This document shows, one piece after another, positions 5,650 through 11,914 of a stretch of 11,914 nt of DNA (position 1 is the stretch's first letter; each line of letters opens with the position of its first letter). The notes beneath the pieces are model-generated. The model was not told the origin of the DNA and searched no databases. It saw only the letters and a program-made list of their open reading frames with translations. Both the position numbers and the translations under genes were made by a program. Origin of the DNA: Bacillota bacterium (GTDB lineage: Bacteria; Bacillota; Syntrophomonadia; Syntrophomonadales; Syntrophomonadaceae); NCBI GenBank assembly GCA_023395515.1, contig JAEWZB010000085.1, positions 1-11,914 of the forward strand, in the 5' to 3' direction.

Positions 5650-6686
5650 TTTTCCTTACTTGGGCTTTGATTTCGTTTATCCCGGTACATGCGTTGATCA
5701 GCCAGTTCCATAACCTCGGTAAAATTTGAAGTTTCTGAGCGCACAGCACATCCCATACTTGCTGTTACCAGAAAAGCATATTCTTGTATTTCACCCAATG
5801 CAGTTTTAATCCTCATGCATGTTTGATTAATGATTACTTTATCCATATGAGGTAATATAACCAGAAACTCATCACCGCCAAAACGAAAGGCATAGTCCGT
5901 AGAACGAATACTCTTCTGAATACAGGCCGCTACATTTTGGAGTACTGAGTCACCTAAGTTATGTCCGTAGAGATCGTTGATGCTCTTAAATTCATTAATG
6001 TCTATTATAATAGCTGCATATTCAGCACCTTCTTCTATAAAAACACTTTCCAGCTTATCGAAAACCTGTTTAATAACCCGACGGTTTAAGAGCCCCGTAA
6101 GATCATCGCGCATAGATAGCTCTTTAATCCGTTTATTAGCTTCAAGATTTTTAGACTTTACCGCCTCTAATATGTTAACAATTAGTGTGGTAGTTAGAGC
6201 GTAAGCTACTAAAATGTTAATAATCTGAATAGTATCCCACTCGACTGACCAGATTGCTAACCAATGAATGGTAAGCCCTAGCATCAGAACAGCATATGAG
6301 GAAAGTAATAATACTTGCACTCTATTGTAATATGTAAGTGTAATCACCGTAAAAAATAGAATTGAAACATATGGTGTACAACCTATTAAACCATCAAATG
6401 TAAACCAACTTACAGGTGTATATACAAAGCATAGGATTAGCATTGGCGCAAGGCACGCCGTTTCAACGCTAATTTTATTTGCGGCTAACAAGGGGGTAGT
6501 AATAGAAATACATATGAGGATACAAATGAATACTCCCATCATGTGATAATAAGCTGTTATCCCCATCAAGACAATTCCTAAAATGCAGGAAAAAAAGCAG
6601 GCAATAAGCATTCTTATGGGGGCGCTGTTTTCCATGATTGAGCTATCGTCTTGTATAGATATTAACTCTGTCTCGGTATAGTTCAT
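5637..6686 (-). CDS. Membrane-anchored diguanylate cyclase (GGDEF)
   Basis: The 349-residue protein should make cyclic di-GMP from two GTP at the inner face of the membrane. Residues 24-173 contain about six hydrophobic helices with short loops, an integral-membrane input domain I cannot assign to a named sensor family. A linker (about 174-190) leads into the GGDEF domain (about 190-340): DDLTGLLNRR (194-203), the metal aspartate D229 in IDINEF, FKSIND (233-238), and an intact GGDEF signature at 270-274. The inhibitory I-site RSTD (261-264) lies five residues before it, so product feedback is expected. No EAL or HD-GYP domain is present. ATG 6686 has GGGAGA about nine bases upstream. A TATAAT (6728-6723) would give a leader of about 30 bases. 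It is a single gene. Confidence 0.92.
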   Translation of the reverse strand: MNYTETELISIQDDSSIMENSAPIRMLIACFFSCILGIVLMGITAYYHMMGVFICILICISITTPLLAANKISVETACLAPMLILCFVYTPVSWFTFDGLIGCTPYVSILFFTVITLTYYNRVQVLLLSSYAVLMLGLTIHWLAIWSVEWDTIQIINILVAYALTTTLIVNILEAVKSKNLEANKRIKELSMRDDLTGLLNRRVIKQVFDKLESVFIEEGAEYAAIIIDINEFKSINDLYGHNLGDSVLQNVAACIQKSIRSTDYAFRFGGDEFLVILPHMDKVIINQTCMRIKTALGEIQEYAFLVTASMGCAVRSETSNFTEVMELADQRMYRDKRNQSPSKENPEQ

Positions 6687-6722
6687 AAATTAATTCTCCC
6701 GTTTAGTCCCCATTTTTGTACT

Positions 6723-6728
6723 ATTATA
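6723..6728 (-). promoter_or_regulatory. -10 box of the diguanylate cyclase gene
   Basis: A perfect TATAAT on the minus strand lies 37 bases before the ATG. The expected -35 position is a T-rich stretch with no good TTGACA match, so either the -35 is weak or another factor helps. Confidence 0.4.
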
Positions 6729-6855
6729 CTAATCCCCTAACACGAAAAAAAGCAAAAAAGGGTTTTACTTTCCACCCTGATTCTCTAACCTCAATCCCTA
6801 CCTAGTGATTATATCGTTTCTATCAGCAAATGATTCGAAAAGTATTCCCGGCCAT

Positions 6856-6894
6856 AAAAAATACGGACTAAATCCACAATGTGGCTTAGGTCCG
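6856..6894 (-). terminator. Minus-strand terminator, probably for the methyltransferase gene
   Basis: CGGAC (6864-6868) pairs with GTCCG (6890-6894). TAA pairs with TTA after a one-base bulge, and an inner CCAC/GTGG stem closes a 3-base loop. On the minus strand a run of six T (6861-6856) follows. It lies about 170 bases past the methyltransferase stop, the nearest upstream minus-strand gene. Confidence 0.45.
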
Positions 6895-7047
6895 CATACA
6901 TACAATACAAAATATTTACATTGGCCTAACTTTAACATAATAAGTTACTGCTATCAAGATAATAATCAATTCATTACCTTGTTCCTTAACACCGCCAACA
7001 ATCTGGCAAGTCACCCTACAAATTTTAACCTAGGGTGCTTTGTTAAT

Positions 7048-7079
7048 TACGGCGAAACTGCATATTTATGATTTCCGGG
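7048..7079 (-). repeat. Copy 2 of a 31-base segment shared by two gene ends
   Basis: This is the counterpart of 5619-5649. It covers the last codons and TAA of the methyltransferase gene and about 18 bases beyond. The minus-strand 3' flank reads GCAGTTTCGCCGTA here and GCAGTTTCACCGTA in the other copy. Confidence 0.5.
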
Positions 7080-7794
7080 CTCTAATAAGCAACATCATCG
7101 GGCGCCGCATTTCATCCGGCATCCCTGGGAGGTCCATCATGTCAGCACTGGGCATCGCTTCTTCCACCACTTCCAGCCTAAATCCGGTATTTATGAGCCC
7201 CATGAGAATTTGGGTCAGGGTGTGATGCTGTTTCGTGACATGCTGGCCCAGAAAATGAGTCACTCGCTCCCCCGGATAAAAGTAATCATCCACCGGCCAA
7301 TATTGAGGTTTTTTGTCTACATCATAAATCCAGTCCTGTTTCACACCCGCTGTAAAGACAGGATGCTCAATATTAAGAAGGAAAATGCCGTTGGTCTTCA
7401 ATGTCAGGTATATCTGTCTGAAAACTGTGTCAATATCTGCCATATAATGCAGCACCAGATTAGAAATCACACAGTCGTATGAACTAACGGGATAATCAAA
7501 ATCATCTAATCCGCAGACCTCATAAGTAATTTTAGGGTCGGGATTTTTTATCTGGGCCTCATGAATCATTTTTTCACTCAGGTCGATGCCCAGAACCTGC
7601 TCTGCGCCGCACTCCACCGCGTATTTGCAGTGCCAGCCGTAACCGCAGCCCAGATCGAGTACGCTTTTACCTTTTAAGTCTGGAAACAGGGCTTTAAACT
7701 GATGCCATTCACCTGCTCCGGACAGGCCTTGCTGGCTGCGCGGCATCTTAGCATATTTATCAAAAAATTGCTTATCATCATAGATAGTCTTCAC
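7066..7794 (-). CDS. Class I SAM-dependent methyltransferase
   Basis: The 242-residue protein has a Rossmann-type methyltransferase core. Motif I is SVLDLGCGYGWH (44-55), the acidic residue after the second strand is in LGIDLSEKMI, and the post-motif region reads YDCVISNLVLHYM, as in UbiE/methyltransferase-11 type enzymes. The N-terminus (YDDKQFFDKYAKMPRSQQGL) resembles small-molecule methyltransferases of Firmicutes; the substrate cannot be read. The start is GTG at 7794-7792, with GAGGTG six bases upstream. Sampled 60-base lines of this gene are about 50-53% GC, against about 35% in a line of the rlmD gene, so codon use looks different and horizontal transfer is possible. It follows the terminator of the toxin-antitoxin operon and is probably expressed separately, though no clear promoter was found in the gap. 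Confidence 0.85.
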   Translation of the reverse strand: MKTIYDDKQFFDKYAKMPRSQQGLSGAGEWHQFKALFPDLKGKSVLDLGCGYGWHCKYAVECGAEQVLGIDLSEKMIHEAQIKNPDPKITYEVCGLDDFDYPVSSYDCVISNLVLHYMADIDTVFRQIYLTLKTNGIFLLNIEHPVFTAGVKQDWIYDVDKKPQYWPVDDYFYPGERVTHFLGQHVTKQHHTLTQILMGLINTGFRLEVVEEAMPSADMMDLPGMPDEMRRPMMLLIRARKS

Positions 7795-7860
7795 CTGTTC
7801 ACCTCGTCGTAAGTCTAAATCAATATTTCTTATTGTTAATAATGGTTAAATATAATATGT

Positions 7861-7904
7861 AAAACCAAATAAATGTTCAGGTTACACCCCAACATTTATT
7901 TGGT
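7861..7904 (-). terminator. Terminator of the toxin-antitoxin operon
   Basis: ACCAAATAAATGTT (7864-7877) and AACATTTATTTGGT (7891-7904) form a perfect 14-bp stem around a 13-base loop. On the minus strand it is followed by a short T run. It starts 27 bases past the toxin stop codon. The stem is A/T-rich and the T tract short, so termination may be partial. Confidence 0.65.
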
Positions 7905-7931
7905 CTTAAAAGTCTTCTATTGATGATTGTT

Positions 7932-8264
7932 TTACTTAGTTGCTTCTTCCGTCAAATTACTAAACAGAATCCGCAGATAATCACGTTTGCCGTATAATAT
8001 CCGATCTACTTTTACCTCAATACCTCTGACACGATAGAAAGCCAAGTAGTTTCCGCAAACCAGAAAATGATAATCGCTTTCTATCTCCGTTACTGAGGAC
8101 AGAGGAGGCCCCATTCCTGAAAACTCTTCCAGCTTTTCTATAGTATTCAAAATAGCCTCTACGGTATTTTTGGCAGCAGTAGGATTTTGCAGGTCTTTAA
8201 AAATATATGCCCATATCTCGTCCAGATCATTCAATGCTTCGGGAGAATAATAAAGCTTATTCAT
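7932..8264 (-). CDS. RelE/ParE-superfamily toxin of a type II TA module
   Basis: The 110-residue protein has the RelE/ParE layout. The N-terminal strand and helix are YYSPEALNDLDEIWAYI, the helical hairpin continues to about residue 48, and the C-terminal sheet reads GNYLAFYRVRGIEVKVDRILYGKRDY (71-96), with the usual basic and aromatic residues (R78, R80, R88, K93, R94). RelE members cut mRNA on the ribosome while ParE members poison gyrase; the sequence alone does not decide, though the N-terminal DLDEIWAYI pattern leans to ParE. The ATG overlaps the antitoxin stop by eight bases (ATGAATAA) and has only a weak ribosome binding site, so translation is probably coupled to the antitoxin. All expected elements are present and the frame is intact. 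Confidence 0.85.
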   Translation of the reverse strand: MNKLYYSPEALNDLDEIWAYIFKDLQNPTAAKNTVEAILNTIEKLEEFSGMGPPLSSVTEIESDYHFLVCGNYLAFYRVRGIEVKVDRILYGKRDYLRILFSNLTEEATK

Positions 8265-8514
8265 CTATTTTCTTTTTGAAATGTGCTCTCACCGCTTCTT
8301 GTGAAAGCCATCCGTTTTCCTCACCTGATTTTCGTCCCTTAGCAAGTTCATTCATCAGCTTTATTGTCGCCTGGGTTTTCTCATAATCCACAATGTCAAT
8401 AAGTGCATAGCGCCCTCTGCCATTCTTCGTTAAAAAGACCGGCTCCCCCACGGCAACATCTTTCAAAACCTCATTGTAATTTCGCAAATCCGAGACTGGC
8501 TTAATATTTGGCAT
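8257..8514 (-). CDS. Phd/YefM-family antitoxin
   Basis: The 85-residue protein begins MPNIKPVSDLRNYNEVLKDVAVGEPVFLTKNG-like, the typical Phd/YefM DNA-binding N-terminus: a strand, the SDLRNYNEVL helix, then a beta hairpin ending in GRYALIDIVDYEK. The C-terminal half (about 50-85) is charged and helical, the part that wraps and neutralises the toxin. Antitoxins of this family, alone or with toxin, bind their own promoter; the matching inverted repeat lies at 8545-8572. GAGGTG sits seven bases before the ATG. The antitoxin is encoded first and overlaps the toxin, the standard order. Length is typical. Confidence 0.9.
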   Translation of the reverse strand: MPNIKPVSDLRNYNEVLKDVAVGEPVFLTKNGRGRYALIDIVDYEKTQATIKLMNELAKGRKSGEENGWLSQEAVRAHFKKKIDE

Positions 8515-8543
8515 AAGATTACACCTCTTTTCTTGTCGCTATT

Positions 8544-8572
8544 ATTGTATGCTAATTATTCGTAAAATACAA
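8544..8572 (-). promoter_or_regulatory. Promoter and autoregulatory operator of the TA operon
   Basis: On the minus strand TTGTAT (8572-8567) and TACAAT (8549-8544) are separated by exactly 17 bases, a good sigma-A promoter with a leader of about 23 bases. The same hexamers form an inverted repeat, TTGTAT/ATACAA at 8545-8550 and 8567-8572, with centres 22 bp apart (two helical turns). An antitoxin dimer pair bound there would cover both boxes. Confidence 0.6.
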
Positions 8573-8641
8573 CGTATAATATAACAGCATAAATGAGCAC
8601 AATTAATCCTGATTTTTAAACAACTAATCTCATAATATATA

Positions 8642-8671
8642 AAAAGCGGGAAGAGGTTTTACTTTCGCTTA
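8642..8671 (-). terminator. Weak terminator overlapping the topB stop codon
   Basis: On the minus strand AAGCG (8671-8667) pairs with CGCTT (8648-8644), and the pairing extends imperfectly through AAAG with CTTCC. A T run follows. The left arm lies in the last codons of topB. Confidence 0.4.
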
Positions 8672-10740
8672 TTTTTATCTTCCTTTTTTTCTAAAGCTTC
8701 TTTTAGTTTATCACCTAAACTTTGACCTAAATCATCCTTTTCACTATAACGGGCCAGTATTTTGGGATTAACTTTATTACCCGACCTTTTATTAAAAATA
8801 CCATCATTCTGTTTTTGATCTGGTTGGCGATAACCGCAATTCCGATCTGGACATATCAGCATCTTACCCTTTTTAGCATTAACTACAAGCATATTTTTTT
8901 GGCAATGCGGACATTTAGTTTTACTAATATTAGTAGGTTTATATTCCGTATCATCTTGGATGACCCCATTAACCATTTCCCGGGCATTCTTTCTAATGTT
9001 TGCAATAAAAGTATCTTTATTAGCTTTACCCCGGGCAATATCGGTTAAATACTGTTCCCACTTAGCCGTTAACTCTGGAGAGCGTAATGCCTCCGGTGCT
9101 AAGGAGATAAGTTGTTTTCCCTTGGTGGTAGGCAATATCTCTTTACCTTGACGCTCAATATAAAAAGTATTAAAAAGTTTTTCAATAATCTCCGCTCGGG
9201 TAGCCGGAGTTCCTAATCCACTTCCTTTCACAGCTTCACGTAGTTCCTCATCTTCTATGAATTTACCCGGGCTTTCCATAGCTGTTAAAAGAGTTGCTTC
9301 CGTATAACGTGCGGGGGGTTTAGTTTTTAAGCGATTGAGTTTACAACTGACTACCTTTTTATGGCTGCCTGGTTTTTGTTCGGTTAAGGTTTGCTCAGGT
9401 AATGCATCTTCTGAGGTTTCGTCTTTGGTATTGGCCGCAGCTGTAATAGCCCGCCATCCCCAATCTTTAACTACCTTACCCCGGGATATAAAAGTTTCAT
9501 TTTCAACTACTGTAATTACGGTAGTCTGGTCATAACGGTACACGGGGTATAGGACCGCAATAAACCTTTTGGCAATAAGATCATAAAGCTTTTTTTCATC
9601 AACACTTAGCAAAGACAAATTAAGTTTCTGCTCGGTGGGAATAATCGCATGATGATCAGTTACCTTGCTATTATCTACTAAACGCTTACCCACCTGGAGC
9701 TCTCTACCTAGTAATGGTTTAATATGTTCCTGAAAATGACCTGTATCCATAGCCATAAGACGTTTGGGTAAAGTAGGAACAATATCACTGCTAATATAGC
9801 GGCTGTCAGTACGAGGATAACTGACTAATTTATGAACTTCATATAAGTCTTGTAATACTGATAAGGTCTTTTTAGCCGACCATCCCAAACGGCGGTTGCC
9901 GTCCCTTTGCAGTTCAGTTAGATCATAGGCCAGGGGAGGCGGTTCGGATTTAGCTTCTTTTTTTATATCTTTAATAATTCCGGAGCTTCCCCTTACCTTA
10001 TTAACAATTGCCTCCGCTTTAGAATTATCGAAAATACGATTATGATTTTTATTATCCCGCCAATCCCCATAATAATCACCAAAATCAGCTCTAATTGTCC
10101 AATAATCTACCGGTTTAAAGTTCTGGATTTCTTCTTCTCTCTGTACAATCATGGCTAAGGTGGGAGTTTGGACTCGCCCCGCATTAAGTTGGGCATTAAA
10201 TTTACAAGATAATGCCCTGGTTACATTTAAGCCAATTAGCCAGTCCGCTTCGGCACGACCAACTGCTGCTGCATAAAGGTTATCATAATTTTTTCCCGGT
10301 TGCAGTTTCGCAAAACCGTCCAAAATAGCGGCATCAGTCTGGGAAGATATCCATAAGCGCCGGTAGGGTTTCTTCCATTTGACTTCAGCCATTATCCAGC
10401 GAGCTACTAATTCACCTTCACGTCCTGCATCTGTGGCGATAATTAAGTCTTTTATGTCGGAACGCTGCATTAAATTCTTGACTATCCGAAATTGAGGGGC
10501 AGTCTGTTTAATTACTTTGAGTTTCATAGTTTCCGGAAGTAAAGGCAGATCATCCATCTTCCACTGTTTAAGTTTAGCATCATAATCATCCGGCTCAGCT
10601 AGTGTAACTAAGTGTCCCAAGGCCCAAGTTACAATGTATTGTTTCCCCTCTATATATCCTTTTTGTTTATTATTACATTTTAAGACTCGCGCTATCTCTC
10701 GCGCTACACTCGGCTTTTCTGCCAGAACAATTGATTTCAT
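8659..10740 (-). CDS. topB: DNA topoisomerase III (type IA)
   Basis: The 693-residue enzyme relaxes negative supercoils and unlinks DNA by single-strand passage. The Toprim domain starts with MKSIVLAEKPSVAREIA (E8 catalytic) and has ATDAGREGE (D104, E108, E110 for metal). NAGRVQTPTL (186-195) is a family hallmark. The active-site tyrosine is Y308 in SYPRTDSRY. The C-terminus ends with a zinc finger (C610, C613, C630, C635) and a charged tail rich in lysine. Length is close to other Firmicute TopB proteins (about 700-730). I chose ATG 10740 because the canonical family N-terminus begins there and GAGG lies nine bases upstream; an in-frame ATG at 10755 would add MRQIN but has a poorer site. It is preceded by the ior terminator, so it has its own promoter, which was not identified. 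TopB is also common on integrative elements, but no conjugation genes are present. Confidence 0.95.
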   Translation of the reverse strand: MKSIVLAEKPSVAREIARVLKCNNKQKGYIEGKQYIVTWALGHLVTLAEPDDYDAKLKQWKMDDLPLLPETMKLKVIKQTAPQFRIVKNLMQRSDIKDLIIATDAGREGELVARWIMAEVKWKKPYRRLWISSQTDAAILDGFAKLQPGKNYDNLYAAAVGRAEADWLIGLNVTRALSCKFNAQLNAGRVQTPTLAMIVQREEEIQNFKPVDYWTIRADFGDYYGDWRDNKNHNRIFDNSKAEAIVNKVRGSSGIIKDIKKEAKSEPPPLAYDLTELQRDGNRRLGWSAKKTLSVLQDLYEVHKLVSYPRTDSRYISSDIVPTLPKRLMAMDTGHFQEHIKPLLGRELQVGKRLVDNSKVTDHHAIIPTEQKLNLSLLSVDEKKLYDLIAKRFIAVLYPVYRYDQTTVITVVENETFISRGKVVKDWGWRAITAAANTKDETSEDALPEQTLTEQKPGSHKKVVSCKLNRLKTKPPARYTEATLLTAMESPGKFIEDEELREAVKGSGLGTPATRAEIIEKLFNTFYIERQGKEILPTTKGKQLISLAPEALRSPELTAKWEQYLTDIARGKANKDTFIANIRKNAREMVNGVIQDDTEYKPTNISKTKCPHCQKNMLVVNAKKGKMLICPDRNCGYRQPDQKQNDGIFNKRSGNKVNPKILARYSEKDDLGQSLGDKLKEALEKKEDKNKRK

Positions 10741-10799
10741 ATTAATTTGCCTCATTTCAATTTCTTCTAAAATAGGTGCCAGATAGCATCACTACTATC

Positions 10800-10828
10800 A
10801 AAAAAGCGGAAAGTATTACCTTTCCGCT
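10800..10828 (-). terminator. Terminator of the iorAB operon
   Basis: AGCGGAAAG (10805-10813) and CTTTCCGCT (10820-10828) form a perfect 9-bp stem with a 6-base loop. On the minus strand a run of T follows (10804-10800). It lies 14 bases past the iorB stop codon. A T run on the plus side too may allow two-way function. Confidence 0.85.
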
Positions 10829-10841
10829 CCCTTTTTTCTAT

Positions 10842-11435
10842 TTAGTTCAAGCTGGGGGCTACTTTTAATCCTTCTTGAAAAGCTTTTAAGTTTACTTCCA
10901 GGGCTTTGGCCGGAACCATTTCTTTAATAGCTTTTTCCACTTCGGCCACCGGTATTCCCATAGCGGCCGTTAAAATACCTACCAACACCACATTGGCAGT
11001 CTTGATGTTGCCGCATTTTACAGCTATATCACTGGCATTTATTTCGATAGTTTTAGTAACTAAATCTTTAATCTTATTGACAATATCATTGGGATACTGG
11101 GCTTTTCCGCTTAATACCGGCAACGGGTCAACTCTTTCATCATTAATAATAACTAATCCCTCAGGCTTAAGATAATCTAACCAGCGCGCCGCTTCTATTT
11201 TTTCAAAAGCTAATATAATATCGGCATCACCTTTTTTAATAATGGGAGAGTAAACTTTGGCGCCGTAACGAACCTGGGAAACTACACTCCCGCCCCTTTG
11301 GGCCATGCCGTGTACTTCGGAAACTTTTACATCAAAACCCATTTGTACTGCAACTTGTGCTATTATACGGCTGGTTAATAAGGTTCCTTGTCCTCCCACA
11401 CCTACTATTAGGATATTTTTTATATCTGTACTCAT
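10842..11435 (-). CDS. iorB: Indolepyruvate:ferredoxin oxidoreductase, beta subunit
   Basis: The 197-residue protein is the small (gamma-domain) subunit of IorAB. With IorA it oxidatively decarboxylates aryl pyruvates (indolepyruvate, phenylpyruvate) to aryl-acetyl-CoA and CO2, reducing ferredoxin, in the cytoplasm of anaerobes. The sequence shows the Rossmann-like start NILIVGVGGQGTLL (7-20) and the conserved SEVHGMAQRGGSV block (39-51), then the region ADIILAFEKIEAARWL typical of the family. Length matches IorB proteins (about 190-200). The ATG lies two bases past the iorA stop (TAA at 11440-11438), with GGAGGGG inside the end of iorA as the ribosome binding site, so the two are co-transcribed and translationally coupled. 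A terminator follows at 10800-10828. Confidence 0.92.
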   Translation of the reverse strand: MSTDIKNILIVGVGGQGTLLTSRIIAQVAVQMGFDVKVSEVHGMAQRGGSVVSQVRYGAKVYSPIIKKGDADIILAFEKIEAARWLDYLKPEGLVIINDERVDPLPVLSGKAQYPNDIVNKIKDLVTKTIEINASDIAVKCGNIKTANVVLVGILTAAMGIPVAEVEKAIKEMVPAKALEVNLKAFQEGLKVAPSLN

Positions 11436-11437
11436 AT

Positions 11438-11914
11438 TTACCCCTCCACTACTTTAATAGCATCAAATTTACATACTTGAGGACATAGTCCGCAGCCTAC
11501 ACAGTTGCTTAAGTTAAATTCAGCCTTTTGGGTCTCTTCATTGAAGAATATTCCCGTACAGCCCACTTTGATGCAGGCCTTACAGGCATTACATACTTCA
11601 TTATCTACATAGTATTGTTCTTTTACTACATTTTCCGGTACTTTTAATAAGGCACAGGGACGTTTGGTAATTATTACAGAAGGCTCTTTTCTAGTTAACT
11701 CTTCTTTTAAAGCCTTATCTAATTCGTCTAGTTTTAAGGGGTCTACGACTTTAATATTTTTTATACCTATGGCTCTAACTAAAGCTTCAATATCCAGCTT
11801 GGCAGTTGGTTCATTTTTTATAGTAATACCGGTACCCGGATGTTCCTGGTGTCCGGTCATGGCGGTAGTACTGTTATCCAGTATCATAATAGTGGAAGTA
11901 CCTTGGTTATATAC
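11438..11914 (-). CDS. iorA: Indolepyruvate:ferredoxin oxidoreductase, alpha subunit (C-terminal part)
   Basis: Only the last 158 residues are in the window; the frame is open to the right edge and the true start lies outside. An internal Met (ATG 11887) is not the start, because upstream codons continue the family sequence (VYNQGTSTI). The thiamine diphosphate-binding part is visible in DNSTTAMTGHQEHPGTG, with the Asn that helps bind magnesium. The tail carries two [4Fe-4S] ferredoxin clusters: C-X2-C-X2-C-X4-C (fragment residues 108, 111, 114, 119) and C-X2-C-X2-C-X3-C (138, 141, 144, 148). These pass electrons from the 2-oxoacid to ferredoxin. The full subunit is usually about 600 residues. 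It is followed directly by iorB in one operon; the promoter is outside the window. Confidence 0.93.
   Translation of the reverse strand, partial: VYNQGTSTIMILDNSTTAMTGHQEHPGTGITIKNEPTAKLDIEALVRAIGIKNIKVVDPLKLDELDKALKEELTRKEPSVIITKRPCALLKVPENVVKEQYYVDNEVCNACKACIKVGCTGIFFNEETQKAEFNLSNCVGCGLCPQVCKFDAIKVVEG

Larger units (their letters stand above)
6687..7065. other. Intergenic region with hairpins, no credible gene
   Basis: Besides the cyclase promoter, this 379-base gap holds three inverted repeats: 6754-6778 (AGGGT/ACCCT with a minus-strand T run), 6856-6894 (see terminator) and CACCCTA/TAGGGTG (7012-7018 with 7031-7037, 12-base loop, no T tail). An 88-codon plus frame from GTG 6805 has no ribosome binding site and no protein-like composition. 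A 37-codon open minus frame (7029-6916) also lacks a start signal. Confidence 0.5.

Noticed and set aside
6754..6778. AGGGT/ACCCT hairpin with minus-strand T run
   Set aside because: The stem is only 5 bp with a 10-base loop, and it lies just upstream of the cyclase promoter. It is too weak to call a terminator with confidence.
6916..7029. 37-codon open minus frame (VKICRVTCQIVGGVKEQG...) after the methyltransferase
   Set aside because: It has no start signal and is too short to separate from chance, although the first half looks protein-like.
6805..7071. 88-codon plus-strand frame
   Set aside because: It has a GTG start without a ribosome binding site, unstructured composition, runs through two hairpins and overlaps the methyltransferase end.

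Overview
The window reads as chromosome of an anaerobic, low-GC Firmicute, probably a clostridial or Peptococcaceae-type organism. The reasons are the visibly AT-rich DNA (not computed), strong AGGAGG-type ribosome binding sites, TTG and GTG starts, U-tailed intrinsic terminators, and an oxygen-sensitive indolepyruvate:ferredoxin oxidoreductase (iorAB). No species can be named from the sequence alone. Most genes lie on the minus strand.

Left part (1-2880). A small Cys-rich ORF runs off the left edge on the minus strand, behind a terminator-like hairpin and two direct repeats. Next are an rlmD/rlmCD-type 23S rRNA m5U methyltransferase (491-1759) and an APH-fold small-molecule kinase (1929-2879). 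The kinase promoter is overlapped by a palindrome that looks like a TetR-family operator. An SRPBCC lipid-binding-fold protein (3066-3461) is transcribed divergently from the same intergenic region.

Middle (3463-7065). A frameshifted minus-strand gene remnant abuts the SRPBCC stop codon. It is followed by a 519-residue protein (3795-5354) with an N-terminal CxxC/CxxC zinc-ribbon-like head, a very acidic Glu/Pro/Ser/Thr-rich stretch of about seven 49-residue tandem repeats, and an Arg-rich tail. This is the most unusual gene here. A membrane-anchored diguanylate cyclase (5637-6686, minus) converges on it. The 379-base gap after the cyclase holds its likely promoter and minus-strand terminators.

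Right part (7066-11914, all minus). A class I SAM methyltransferase looks richer in GC than its surroundings. Then come a Phd/YefM-RelE/ParE toxin-antitoxin pair with a recognisable promoter and operator-like inverted repeat, topoisomerase III (topB), and the 3' end of an iorA-iorB operon closed by a clear terminator.

The genes do not form one pathway. The window is a patchwork of housekeeping genes (rlmD, topB, iorAB), signalling (diguanylate cyclase) and accessory pieces (TA module, methyltransferase, APH kinase, acidic repeat protein, gene remnant). No complete insertion sequence, CRISPR array, tRNA or rRNA gene was seen.
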